From Akkermansiaceae bacterium (GTDB lineage Bacteria > Verrucomicrobiota > Verrucomicrobiia > Verrucomicrobiales > Akkermansiaceae): a stretch of DNA of 8,483 nt. The notes under the pieces were generated by a model. That model did no database searches and was not told where the DNA came from. It was given only the letters and a program-made list of their open reading frames with translations. Of the stretch, positions 1-7,073 are shown piece after piece. Within the stretch, counting starts at the first letter, position 1, and the number at the start of each line of letters is the position of its first letter. The translations under genes and the position numbers were made by a program. Location: NCBI GenBank assembly GCA_023300065.1, contig JALZWJ010000067.1, positions 1-8,483 of the forward strand, in the 5' to 3' direction.

Positions 1-458
1 TCGTTTTCATCATCCAGTAAACGAACGTGTAGGAGAATCGTGCCAGACGCTTTCTCCGGTTGGGCTTGGTAACGAATCGCAAGCCATCCGTGGCACTCTG
101 CGGTATCATTATAGCCCCTCGCTCGTACCGTGTTCGCGAGCGCAAAAAAACGAGATTCCTCACCCCTACAGCCGCCAAGCCGCTCCTCCAACAACTCATA
201 CTCGTAGTTGACCATATCTACGACTCGCTCCTGTGATACGTATCGCTTCGTCTTCCCGTAAAGAGCATCACTGATGGTCATATCGTAAGCGGAAATCGAC
301 TTAGCCACGGTCCCTGCTGAGGCTGAAGCCCTAAAGAACCAATTCGCAACCTCCTGCCCCGCACCAATCTCGGCAAAAGTGCCATAGATGGATCGATCTA
401 AATTTAACTTCAAGGCCTTCTCTTTAGGAGAAGACAAGATCGCACTCTTACTCATCAT
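1..458 (-). CDS. Conserved protein of unknown function, FAEIGAGQEV family (5' part only)
   Basis: Only the first 152 residues are visible; the gene continues past the left edge. The N-terminal part contains YGTFAEIGAGQEVA (about residues 25-38), then SAYDM (56-60), an acidic helix rich in Glu and Leu, and an ECHGWLAIRYQ segment. From memory these match a family of roughly 480 residues found in Bacteroidetes, cyanobacteria and Verrucomicrobia. Databases often label it 'TonB-dependent receptor' or 'nicotinate-nucleotide adenylyltransferase'. Neither label is supported here: no signal peptide, no barrel signature and no nucleotidyl-transferase HxGH motif is visible, so it is probably cytoplasmic. 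The start is ATG at 458 or the adjacent ATG at 455, since an in-frame stop lies just upstream. It overlaps the end of the preceding gene by 11 or 8 bp, has no clear ribosome binding site, and is therefore probably translationally coupled. The reading is sure; the function is unknown. Confidence 0.85.
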   Translation of the reverse strand, partial: MMSKSAILSSPKEKALKLNLDRSIYGTFAEIGAGQEVANWFFRASASAGTVAKSISAYDMTISDALYGKTKRYVSQERVVDMVNYEYELLEERLGGCRGEESRFFALANTVRARGYNDTAECHGWLAIRYQAQPEKASGTILLHVRLLDDEN

Positions 459-1689
459 ATTTTTTGTTATCAGATTTCAGTAGCCACCCACGAGAGACAA
501 TTTCCAAGATCTCCACCTGGTCTGCGGACCGGGCGTTCGGCGGGTATGCAACCTTAAGAATAAAGCTTCCGCTTCCCCCTCTTTTTCTGAGATCTGTTAA
601 GCCTAACTCCACCGCAGTCCCTCTCTTCACGTAACCGAGGAATACCGATGCCTTATCCTTCACTTCTAACTGGAAGCAAGCCCATTCTCTATCATTTGAA
701 AAACCGTAATTGTAATAATTACTAGGAGAAACAATAGCTCTTATGATCTTAGGATCAGTAGGCTTCTTAGATCTCATATCCTCAGGAGATAAATCACAAA
801 AACCAACCCAGCTTTCCCAATCGATTTGATATCCAACTTCCCCACCCTTCTCTATTCGCTCAATCGCGATTGGCTTCATGATGAAATCGGCAGTTTGCAC
901 GAGGGTATTCACAAATTCACCTTCGAATAACGATCGCTCCTTTACTAACATCTCAATACCTTCGGCATCAATTTCTTCCCCCTGATAATAGGACAACATC
1001 AGAGGCCTTACTCGCGCAGAATCCCTCACGAATTCTAACCGTGCCGAAACCGTCTCGGAGTTCAAAAAACCAGTAACGACTTCCTCGATCTCTGTCATGA
1101 TAAACTTCTCATCACGCCGACTAGCCTCAACGGCTGTATCGACTCCATCAGCATTTTTGTAGATCTTGACTGGGTCCTTATCTAAAACCTCCTCTAAAAT
1201 CGCGTGAGACTCGGCCCCGCCGATCACAGTGGTTCCGACTGCCGCTTGATTTGGTTTTTTCCCACCTGCCATCTCTTTCACATAGAATATGGCGAGCGCG
1301 AGAAGCAGGACCAGAATCATCAAGCCACTCCATAACAACTGCAGAGAAAGCCTCTTTCTAGGTGAAGGCTCATCCCCCTCTTCCCACTTGATAGACTCCT
1401 TCCCAGCGCTGGAATGTTGGTGTCTACTCGCTACTCTGGGCTTTTTCTGATCGCCTACATCATGCGTCATTAGCGGTGCCAATGAGACATTCTCTAGAAG
1501 AAATTCATCAGAGCCGACACCCTCAGGAACCTCAGGAACTGGAGTCTCTGGCCCAACAGTCCTGACCTCCGAGGCACAGCAGGGACAGTGCCCACACCGT
1601 CCGATTTGGCTCTTTTTTAGTCGGAAAACCCCAGAACACTTTGGGCAGCGGAAGGGAACCCACCGATTAGAAGCAGAGCGACTATTCAT
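448..1689 (-). CDS. Zinc-ribbon single-pass membrane protein of unknown function
   Basis: This is a 413-residue protein of unrecognised function. The N-terminus carries a zinc ribbon of the type common in PVC bacteria: CPKC (C15, C18) and CPCC (C35, C38) are the likely metal ligands, with additional C32 and C37. A charged, Ser/Pro-rich linker follows, then one hydrophobic helix at about 118-137 preceded by Arg and Lys (PRKR). That puts the ribbon in the cytoplasm and residues 140-413 outside the inner membrane. The outer part has EEVVTGFLNSET (202-213), RVRPLM (226-231) and DWESWVG (290-296). I recall similar sequences in uncharacterised verrucomicrobial proteins. ATG at 1689 is preferred over the in-frame TTG at 1692, because ATG overlaps the stop of the penicillin-binding protein gene as TGATG, a typical coupled junction. 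It may sense or assist envelope synthesis, but this is inference from its neighbour only. Confidence 0.85.
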   Translation of the reverse strand: MNSRSASNRWVPFRCPKCSGVFRLKKSQIGRCGHCPCCASEVRTVGPETPVPEVPEGVGSDEFLLENVSLAPLMTHDVGDQKKPRVASRHQHSSAGKESIKWEEGDEPSPRKRLSLQLLWSGLMILVLLLALAIFYVKEMAGGKKPNQAAVGTTVIGGAESHAILEEVLDKDPVKIYKNADGVDTAVEASRRDEKFIMTEIEEVVTGFLNSETVSARLEFVRDSARVRPLMLSYYQGEEIDAEGIEMLVKERSLFEGEFVNTLVQTADFIMKPIAIERIEKGGEVGYQIDWESWVGFCDLSPEDMRSKKPTDPKIIRAIVSPSNYYNYGFSNDREWACFQLEVKDKASVFLGYVKRGTAVELGLTDLRKRGGSGSFILKVAYPPNARSADQVEILEIVSRGWLLKSDNKKYDE

Positions 1690-4199
1690 CAATCTGTTGA
1701 TTCACCTTGGACCGGAGCGGCTTCTGAAGGAGCCGGCAACTCGAATCGCGCGGGTCTTTGTAATTGAAGGAGAGCCTGGCGCTCCCCGTTCACGCGGTCG
1801 CCTACGATGAGTCGATCAGCATCAGCTAATGGATTTTTAGCCTCATCCTTGATCCCGAGGGTCGGCGTTTGACTATTGTAGGGATCAAAACCAAGGAGAA
1901 GAGGTGCTTTCGGTTTAATCGGAATCGCATCAATCGTCTCTTGTGGCTGACCTCTAAGCGCGATGGCATCGATATCGATCCCCCCCCCGTGAACAGCACA
2001 GATACCCATTTCCTCGCCCTTCCGTAGATATTCCTGGTAGCTGGTAGAGCGGAAACTGATTTCACCAGTCTCAGCGTTCTCCACCGTTTCATTACAATAT
2101 CTCGTAGGACGCATCCCTGACACCCGGCAAATTGAAACCTTCTCAATCGACTTAGGGGGCAAAATCTCTCCACCTGAAAATGAGGGCTGCGAAGAATTCA
2201 TCACTTCTTTCCAGATCGGAAAAGCCACATCCTTAGCGAAGGCTGAATCATGAATCGCTCGGCGACTACCTTGGTAGAATCCGACCCAAACCGCACATGT
2301 AATTCGGCTGTTATAGCCCGCCATCCACGCATTTGAAAAACCATAAGGCGTTCCTGACTTCGCGCCACCGAGCAGGAGATTTGAACTTAAATCCTTCGAA
2401 ACATCTTTCAGATTTCCCGTTCTCATCACCTCATTTAATATTGAATGAACTTGGAAAGCGGCCGCTTCAGAACACACCTCTTTCACCTCCTTCTGGAAGC
2501 TATTCTCCGGCGTAGGATAAACAACCTTCCCATCGATGTCTCGGATCTCACGGATGTAGCGATTTTTCACCACCCGCGTTCCGCCACGAGGAAAGACTGA
2601 ATAAGCGGAAACCACTTCATTCATGCTCACTTGGTCAAAGCCTACCAAAGTTCGATTGAGCAATCTGTCCGAAGGTAAACTAAAGCCAAAGCTCTCTCCC
2701 ATTTTATGCACATTAGAGAGACCCACTTCCTGTCCTAGTTGGACCGTTGCTGCGATTTTAGAAACACCAAGGGCACGGCGCGAAGTGATCGCTCCCTCGT
2801 AACCGGGATTATTAACCTCCATTCCCCATTCGCCGACGACCCCTTCTAAATCACCACCCACTTGTAGCTTCCGCACATCCATTTGCTCATCCACAACGAG
2901 AGTCGCAGGGTGTCTCCCGTTCTCAAATGCAGAGGCATACACGAAAGGAAAAAAGCCAGTCCCAAGAGGCCCTCGACCACCCGCTGCAAAATCATACTGA
3001 GAATGGGCATAGTCACGCCCACCGACGTGCGCGATCACTTCCCCCGTCTCATGGTCGAGCATCAAGGTCGCCCCTTGTAGATATTTCGGAGGCCCGCTTT
3101 TGCGCTCATAGTCAGTGTATTTCGGGTGCCTATATCCGGGTGTTTTCTCGACCTCTAACAAGTGCCTTGCGAGAGCATCTTCCGCCGTCCGCTGGACCCG
3201 GGCATTAATCGTGGTTCGGATAGTGTAGCCACCACGGGAAAGGGCTTCCTCTCCCACCAAATCGCGCGCTTGGGCAGCCACTAACTCATAGAGGTAGGAC
3301 TTACCACGACGAATCGGGATCGGGTTCAACACCACCGGCTGCGCAAGCATTTCATCACGCTGCTCTGGTGTGATCATCTCCTCCAAAGCCATCCGGCGTA
3401 ACACGTGATCACGGTTCGTCTTATTCTGCTCCAAGCTCCGCAATGGTGAAATACGAGTTGGATTTTTCAAACACGCCACGATCGAGGCACATTCATAAAT
3501 CGTCAGGTCCTTCGGCTCTTTTCCAAAATAACCTAAAGCCGCAGACCGCACCCCATAAAACCCAGAACCGAAAGGCACGAGGTTTAGATACATCTCGATG
3601 ATTTTCTCCTTCGCCGCCTTTTTAGCCGCTTTTTCATCACCGGGGTAATCGAGTCTCACCTGCTCCAGTAAATCCTCTTCAATCCGAAGTGCCACAAAGG
3701 CCTCGATGATCTTACGCTCATACCCAGACCATTCCTCTCGATTGGCCTCGCCCAACAAATCAAATGACTTTCGTGCCAGCTGCATCGTAATCGTGCCCGC
3801 ACCCTGAGTGATATCGCCACTCCGAATATTTAAGTATGCGGCACGCCCCACACCGACCCAATCGACACCATTATGTTTATAAAAACGTTGATCCTCTTGC
3901 GCTAAAACCGCATTCACAAAAATCGATGGAATCTCACTCAGAGGGATCGAAACGCGATTCTCCACAAACATCGTCCCAATTTCATGGCCAGAGCGGTCAT
4001 GAATAAAGCTCATTTCCTCTTTCTCGCCGACCCTCGCCAAATCATAATCGTTCGCAATGTCCCGATAAGGATCCATCTTTATGTTTCCGATCACCGCGAT
4101 TAGCACCATAATAACGAGGCAAATCAGGCAAAAGATCCAGAACCCCCTGCGTTTAAAAAACCAAGGCCTTACTTTTTTGTTTTCTCGTCCAAACATCAT
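1689..4199 (-). CDS. Class A penicillin-binding protein: GT51 glycosyltransferase with degenerate transpeptidase domain
   Basis: This is an 836-residue bitopic inner-membrane protein that polymerises peptidoglycan glycan strands from lipid II. A basic N-terminus is followed by one helix at about 19-39. The GT51 domain (about 70-245) is complete: EDxxFxxHxG with catalytic E102, GAGTITMQLARK (133-144), RKIIE with E166 matching the second catalytic Glu, and YLNLVPFGSGFYGV (204-217). The penicillin-binding fold (about 370-665) is full length but altered. The usual PGSxFKPF is LGTGFFPF, giving T414 for the nucleophilic Ser and F417 for Lys. The SxN motif reads S480-K-I482. Only K614-S-G-T matches the third motif. 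The gene has no frameshift or internal stop, so cross-linking activity looks lost while polymerase activity looks kept. The tail after 690 has C691, C702 and C734 and a Gln/Pro/Ala-rich end. Start: an in-frame TGA at 4203-4205 limits it to ATG 4199 or ATG 4196. It is the first gene of a leftward operon. Confidence 0.93.
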   Translation of the reverse strand: MMFGRENKKVRPWFFKRRGFWIFCLICLVIMVLIAVIGNIKMDPYRDIANDYDLARVGEKEEMSFIHDRSGHEIGTMFVENRVSIPLSEIPSIFVNAVLAQEDQRFYKHNGVDWVGVGRAAYLNIRSGDITQGAGTITMQLARKSFDLLGEANREEWSGYERKIIEAFVALRIEEDLLEQVRLDYPGDEKAAKKAAKEKIIEMYLNLVPFGSGFYGVRSAALGYFGKEPKDLTIYECASIVACLKNPTRISPLRSLEQNKTNRDHVLRRMALEEMITPEQRDEMLAQPVVLNPIPIRRGKSYLYELVAAQARDLVGEEALSRGGYTIRTTINARVQRTAEDALARHLLEVEKTPGYRHPKYTDYERKSGPPKYLQGATLMLDHETGEVIAHVGGRDYAHSQYDFAAGGRGPLGTGFFPFVYASAFENGRHPATLVVDEQMDVRKLQVGGDLEGVVGEWGMEVNNPGYEGAITSRRALGVSKIAATVQLGQEVGLSNVHKMGESFGFSLPSDRLLNRTLVGFDQVSMNEVVSAYSVFPRGGTRVVKNRYIREIRDIDGKVVYPTPENSFQKEVKEVCSEAAAFQVHSILNEVMRTGNLKDVSKDLSSNLLLGGAKSGTPYGFSNAWMAGYNSRITCAVWVGFYQGSRRAIHDSAFAKDVAFPIWKEVMNSSQPSFSGGEILPPKSIEKVSICRVSGMRPTRYCNETVENAETGEISFRSTSYQEYLRKGEEMGICAVHGGGIDIDAIALRGQPQETIDAIPIKPKAPLLLGFDPYNSQTPTLGIKDEAKNPLADADRLIVGDRVNGERQALLQLQRPARFELPAPSEAAPVQGESTD
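1980..1988 (-). repeat. G9 homopolymer inside the PBP gene
   Basis: Nine consecutive C on the plus strand encode GGG GGG GGG (Gly738-740) in the C-terminal tail of the penicillin-binding protein, downstream of both enzymatic domains. Loss of one G would replace the last 96 residues with a different tail of about 49 residues ending at 1826. This could be a slippage site or chance; it is also a common place for sequencing error. Confidence 0.5.
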
Positions 4200-5319
4200 G
4201 TCTCAAAAACCAGCTGAGTTATCCGGCCTTCAACAGGCATTTCAATACCCTCGCTTAAAGCCTAAAGCAACTCCTGAGCTAAATAAGATTCTTATCTCTG
4301 AAATTAGGGAATCAGGCCCTCTGCCCTTCTCTTCATATATGGCACAATGCCTCTACCACCCCAAACTAGGCTATTATGCACGCGCGGAGGCCACCACGGT
4401 CTCAAAAAAAGGTGACTTTATCACCAGTGTCTCCGTCGGCCCCCTCTTCGGGCAGCTCCTTGCCCGCCGCCTGCACCGTTTCTGGCTCGCAAATGGCTCC
4501 CCTTCCCACTTCACAATCCTCGAGCTAGGCGCTCACGATGGCTCACTCGCGACCGACATCCTCACTAATCTCACCGAAATTGACCCAGCCTTCGCCGCCG
4601 CCGTTTCTTATGTCATCAGTGAGCCCCTCCCCGCTCGGCGCAACTTTTTAAAAACACGTCTTGGAGATAAAGCCACCCTCATCAGCCATCCAGACGAGGT
4701 CCAAACCGAGATCGGAGCACTCGTCGCCAACGAGGTCCTCGATGCCCTCCCAGTGCCTCTCTACCTCTTCTCAAAAAACCAATGGCATGAAGTCCTCGTC
4801 GCAATCGATAACGACGATAACCTCGCCTGGGACACCCGCCCAGCAAGCCCGGACCTCCCTCTAAATTACCCCGAAGGATACGTCACCGAAGGCGTACCAG
4901 ATCTGCCCACCTTCCTCACACCTCTTGCCCAATGCTTTAAAAAAGCCCTCTACGTCTGGATCGACTACGGCTTAGACCAAGAATCACTTTACCACCCTGC
5001 CCGCACCGCTGGCACTCTTCGCTGCTATCGGAACCAAAAATCGAACGCCCACCCGCTCGATTTCCCAGGCGAGCAAGACATCACCGCCGATGTCAACTTT
5101 ACCGCCGTGGAAAAAGCGGCCACCAAGCTCGGGCTCCAAGCCCACCCCGTCATGAACCAGAGCCGCTACCTCACTTATTGTGCGAAAGACTGGCTCCTCG
5201 CCAACCCCGATCAAAAAGGGATCCAGCAATTCCAAACCCTCACCCATCCCTCCCAATTCGGGAACCGCTTCTACGCTCTAGAACTCACAAAAGGAGACGT
5301 TACCCGCGCCTTTCCATAA
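4198..5319 (+). CDS. MidA/NDUFAF7-family SAM-dependent methyltransferase
   Basis: This is a 373-residue soluble class I methyltransferase of the family once called DUF185. The eukaryotic member NDUFAF7 methylates an Arg of the complex I subunit NDUFS2; bacterial substrates are mostly unknown. Family landmarks occur in the right order: YMAQCLYHPKLGYY (47-60), GDFITSVSVGPLFGQLLA (72-89), the SAM loop ELGAHDG (109-115), SEPLPARR (141-148), ANEVLDALPV (177-186), WIDYGLD (254-260), GTLRCYR (272-278), and PGEQDITADVNF (290-301). The SAM loop normally reads ELGPGxG; here only the first and last Gly are kept, so it may be a lineage variant. ATG 4198 is chosen because it gives a normal family length. 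The in-frame ATG at 4081 would add 39 basic residues encoded opposite the PBP membrane anchor, and no other ATG, GTG or TTG occurs before Met48. It is divergent from the PBP gene with overlapping starts and convergent with the cytochrome gene 5 bp downstream. Confidence 0.92.
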   Translation: MSQKPAELSGLQQAFQYPRLKPKATPELNKILISEIRESGPLPFSSYMAQCLYHPKLGYYARAEATTVSKKGDFITSVSVGPLFGQLLARRLHRFWLANGSPSHFTILELGAHDGSLATDILTNLTEIDPAFAAAVSYVISEPLPARRNFLKTRLGDKATLISHPDEVQTEIGALVANEVLDALPVPLYLFSKNQWHEVLVAIDNDDNLAWDTRPASPDLPLNYPEGYVTEGVPDLPTFLTPLAQCFKKALYVWIDYGLDQESLYHPARTAGTLRCYRNQKSNAHPLDFPGEQDITADVNFTAVEKAATKLGLQAHPVMNQSRYLTYCAKDWLLANPDQKGIQQFQTLTHPSQFGNRFYALELTKGDVTRAFP

Positions 5320-5324
5320 AAAAC

Positions 5325-6932
5325 CTAGTTCGCCTGCTGACGACTCTCCGTATCGAATAGGCCACCCTCCTCTGAAGCACCCTGAGATTGCGCGAAATAC
5401 AGATCATCAAAATCCATCGACGGCTTATTGATCGCCACGCCAGAGTCAACAAACTGCCCGCCATAGAGATTCAGAGTTTCCAACTTTTTACGTTTCGCCT
5501 CCGCAACGATCCCCCCCTCACTCAGGCTCAAGCTACGAGGCAGTGACACCTTAGAAAGCTGATCCACGACCGCCTCCTCGGTCATGAGCGTCGCTACAAG
5601 ACTAGGCTTAGGCATCGCTTCCGCAACCGGCAGCTCCAGCTGGACCAAGTCCTCTCCCTCCCCCTCTTCACCATCTCCGTCTTCCGAAAAATCAGGCGCC
5701 GGATCCTCCATCAGCGGAGTTTCCAAAGAATCATCCTCCTTTAAAGAATCCACCTCCTCTGGCAGAGACGCCCGTTCTTCCTCCGCCATATTCGCGGGAG
5801 CAGCCTCTCTCATCTTTCCCTCACCTGCCGGCTCTTCTTTCTCCTCGAAACTGATCACCTTCGCCGCGGCATCAAGAATGCTTTGAGGCGCACCCATTTC
5901 TGCCAGCGTTCGATCCTCTAGAACCACGTTTGAGGGAATATTGTTCACCCACCACGTCAGGAGCTCAATCTCGTGCGGCTCCATCTGCGTCTTCTTCGAT
6001 GGCGGCATGTGCATGTCATCATCCATTGGAAGCGTCATTACCTCGATCATATAACTCTTCTCAGCATCACCAGGCACCAGAGTCCGATAATCTTCACCAT
6101 CCTGACTCTCTCCTCCTTTCAGGAGACTAGCATAAGTATCCATCAAGAGATCTCCTTTATCCTTGCCGGACTCCACCGAGTGACAAGCGAGACACTTCTG
6201 ATCCATAATGGGCAGAACCACCTCATCAAATGCCAGCAGACCACCCGCCGACTCAGCGAGCGAGCCGCTCTCTTTCTTCTTTTGCGCATCTCCGCCCCCT
6301 TCTGTTTTGATCAACTCCAGCCCCTCCAGAGTGTTCGTCACCGGGCAAACTCCGTGAGTCTGCTGCCCGCCAAAATTCGCGCCATATCCTAAAATACCAG
6401 CCGATCCAAAGAGTAGAACCCCATAAAGCGGGCCACGTTTACCACTCCGCCCCCCCCAAATCTTCGCCAGAAAGGCCAGCCCCAAAACCACCACGAACGC
6501 AATGCCCATCCACATATGCTTATACATGTCATCATCCCAATCATCATGCACCATCCCCTCCACCTTCAGGTCAACAAGCCCAGTCACACAGGCCAAAACC
6601 CCCGTCAAGAAAGCCAAAAATAAACCCACTCCAGTCAACGGACGGTAGCGCCCAAAAGACAACCAACGACAAACCTCCATAAACACCGTCAACGCCACAA
6701 TCCCAATCGGAAGATGCAAAATCAATGGATGGTATTCACCGATATTGGGAACCCACCAAGCATTTGAATCTAAAATCTCCTTCAATGGGTTTTTCTCCGC
6801 GTAAAACGGCAAATAAATCAGCCCAGCAATCACGGTGAAAATGAAAAAAGTCATGGCGACGGGTCCTGCAATTCCGCCTTTTTCAGTGACCTCGTCTTGA
6901 GTCTCTTCTGGTGAGCTAGATACTTCTTCCAT
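5325..6932 (-). CDS. Multi-helix membrane protein with planctomycete-type c-heme domain and leucine-rich tail remnant
   Basis: This 535-residue protein has three parts. Five hydrophobic helices lie at about 23-43, 69-88, 99-120, 140-158 and 168-186. HPLILHLPIG starts helix two, like the DUF2231 membrane domain, and H68, H73, H139 and H193 are possible heme or quinone-site ligands. Basic loops (RWLSFGRYR; GGRSGKR) fall on the cytoplasmic side, which puts the C-terminal part in the periplasm. There CLACH (C247, C250, H251) is a covalent c-heme site, and M309 in HMPP is the likely distal ligand, as in planctomycete-type cytochrome domains. A long Glu/Asp/Pro-rich linker (about 358-432) leads to a tail with KLETLNLYGGQFVDSGVA, resembling a single leucine-rich repeat; related proteins from memory carry several. 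It is probably involved in electron transfer, partner unknown. The start is uncertain: ATG 6932 was chosen, but GTG 6971, with AGG nine bases upstream, would add 13 residues. Confidence 0.85.
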   Translation of the reverse strand: MEEVSSSPEETQDEVTEKGGIAGPVAMTFFIFTVIAGLIYLPFYAEKNPLKEILDSNAWWVPNIGEYHPLILHLPIGIVALTVFMEVCRWLSFGRYRPLTGVGLFLAFLTGVLACVTGLVDLKVEGMVHDDWDDDMYKHMWMGIAFVVVLGLAFLAKIWGGRSGKRGPLYGVLLFGSAGILGYGANFGGQQTHGVCPVTNTLEGLELIKTEGGGDAQKKKESGSLAESAGGLLAFDEVVLPIMDQKCLACHSVESGKDKGDLLMDTYASLLKGGESQDGEDYRTLVPGDAEKSYMIEVMTLPMDDDMHMPPSKKTQMEPHEIELLTWWVNNIPSNVVLEDRTLAEMGAPQSILDAAAKVISFEEKEEPAGEGKMREAAPANMAEEERASLPEEVDSLKEDDSLETPLMEDPAPDFSEDGDGEEGEGEDLVQLELPVAEAMPKPSLVATLMTEEAVVDQLSKVSLPRSLSLSEGGIVAEAKRKKLETLNLYGGQFVDSGVAINKPSMDFDDLYFAQSQGASEEGGLFDTESRQQAN

Positions 6933-6971
6933 AATTTTTTGCGTGCTAGAATCATTTCGCCAATGCCACAC

Positions 6972-7073
6972 GTAGTCTTACCTATCGCATTGTCTGGGTA
7001 AACCCTACACCCCCTCCTCACTTTCCAAATCAAAAAACGTTGGATTTATAACAAGTTGGGACCACCCTACGTC
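6972..7073. promoter_or_regulatory. Divergent intergenic control region
   Basis: About 100 bp separate the start of the leftward cytochrome gene (from 6932 or 6971) from the rightward gene at 7074, so promoters for both should lie here. The best visible candidate for the rightward gene is a -10-like TATAAC at 7047-7052, which would give a leader of only about 15 bases. No good -35 box stands at the usual distance, and no convincing leftward promoter, operator or palindrome was seen. Confidence 0.3.

Noticed and set aside
1826..2173. Minus-strand open frame of 115 codons within the PBP gene
   Set aside because: It is an out-of-frame shadow of the PBP C-terminal region; relevant only as the frame entered after a slip at the G9 tract.
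2489..2500. SFQK (567-570) as a relocated SxxK active site in the PBP
   Set aside because: It lies between the SxN and KSG positions in the linear order, not in the motif-one position, so it is probably a chance match.
4081..4197. Upstream extension of the methyltransferase by 39 residues from ATG 4081
   Set aside because: It lies opposite the sequence encoding the PBP membrane anchor, reads as low-complexity basic sequence, and would make the protein longer than the family core needs.
5320..5324. Terminator between the convergent methyltransferase and cytochrome genes
   Set aside because: Only five bases lie between the stop codons and no clear hairpin with a T run was seen around them.
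5973..6392. Plus-strand open frame of 139 codons opposite the cytochrome gene
   Set aside because: No recognisable motif, and the opposite strand has a clear CxxCH domain and membrane helices over the same bases.
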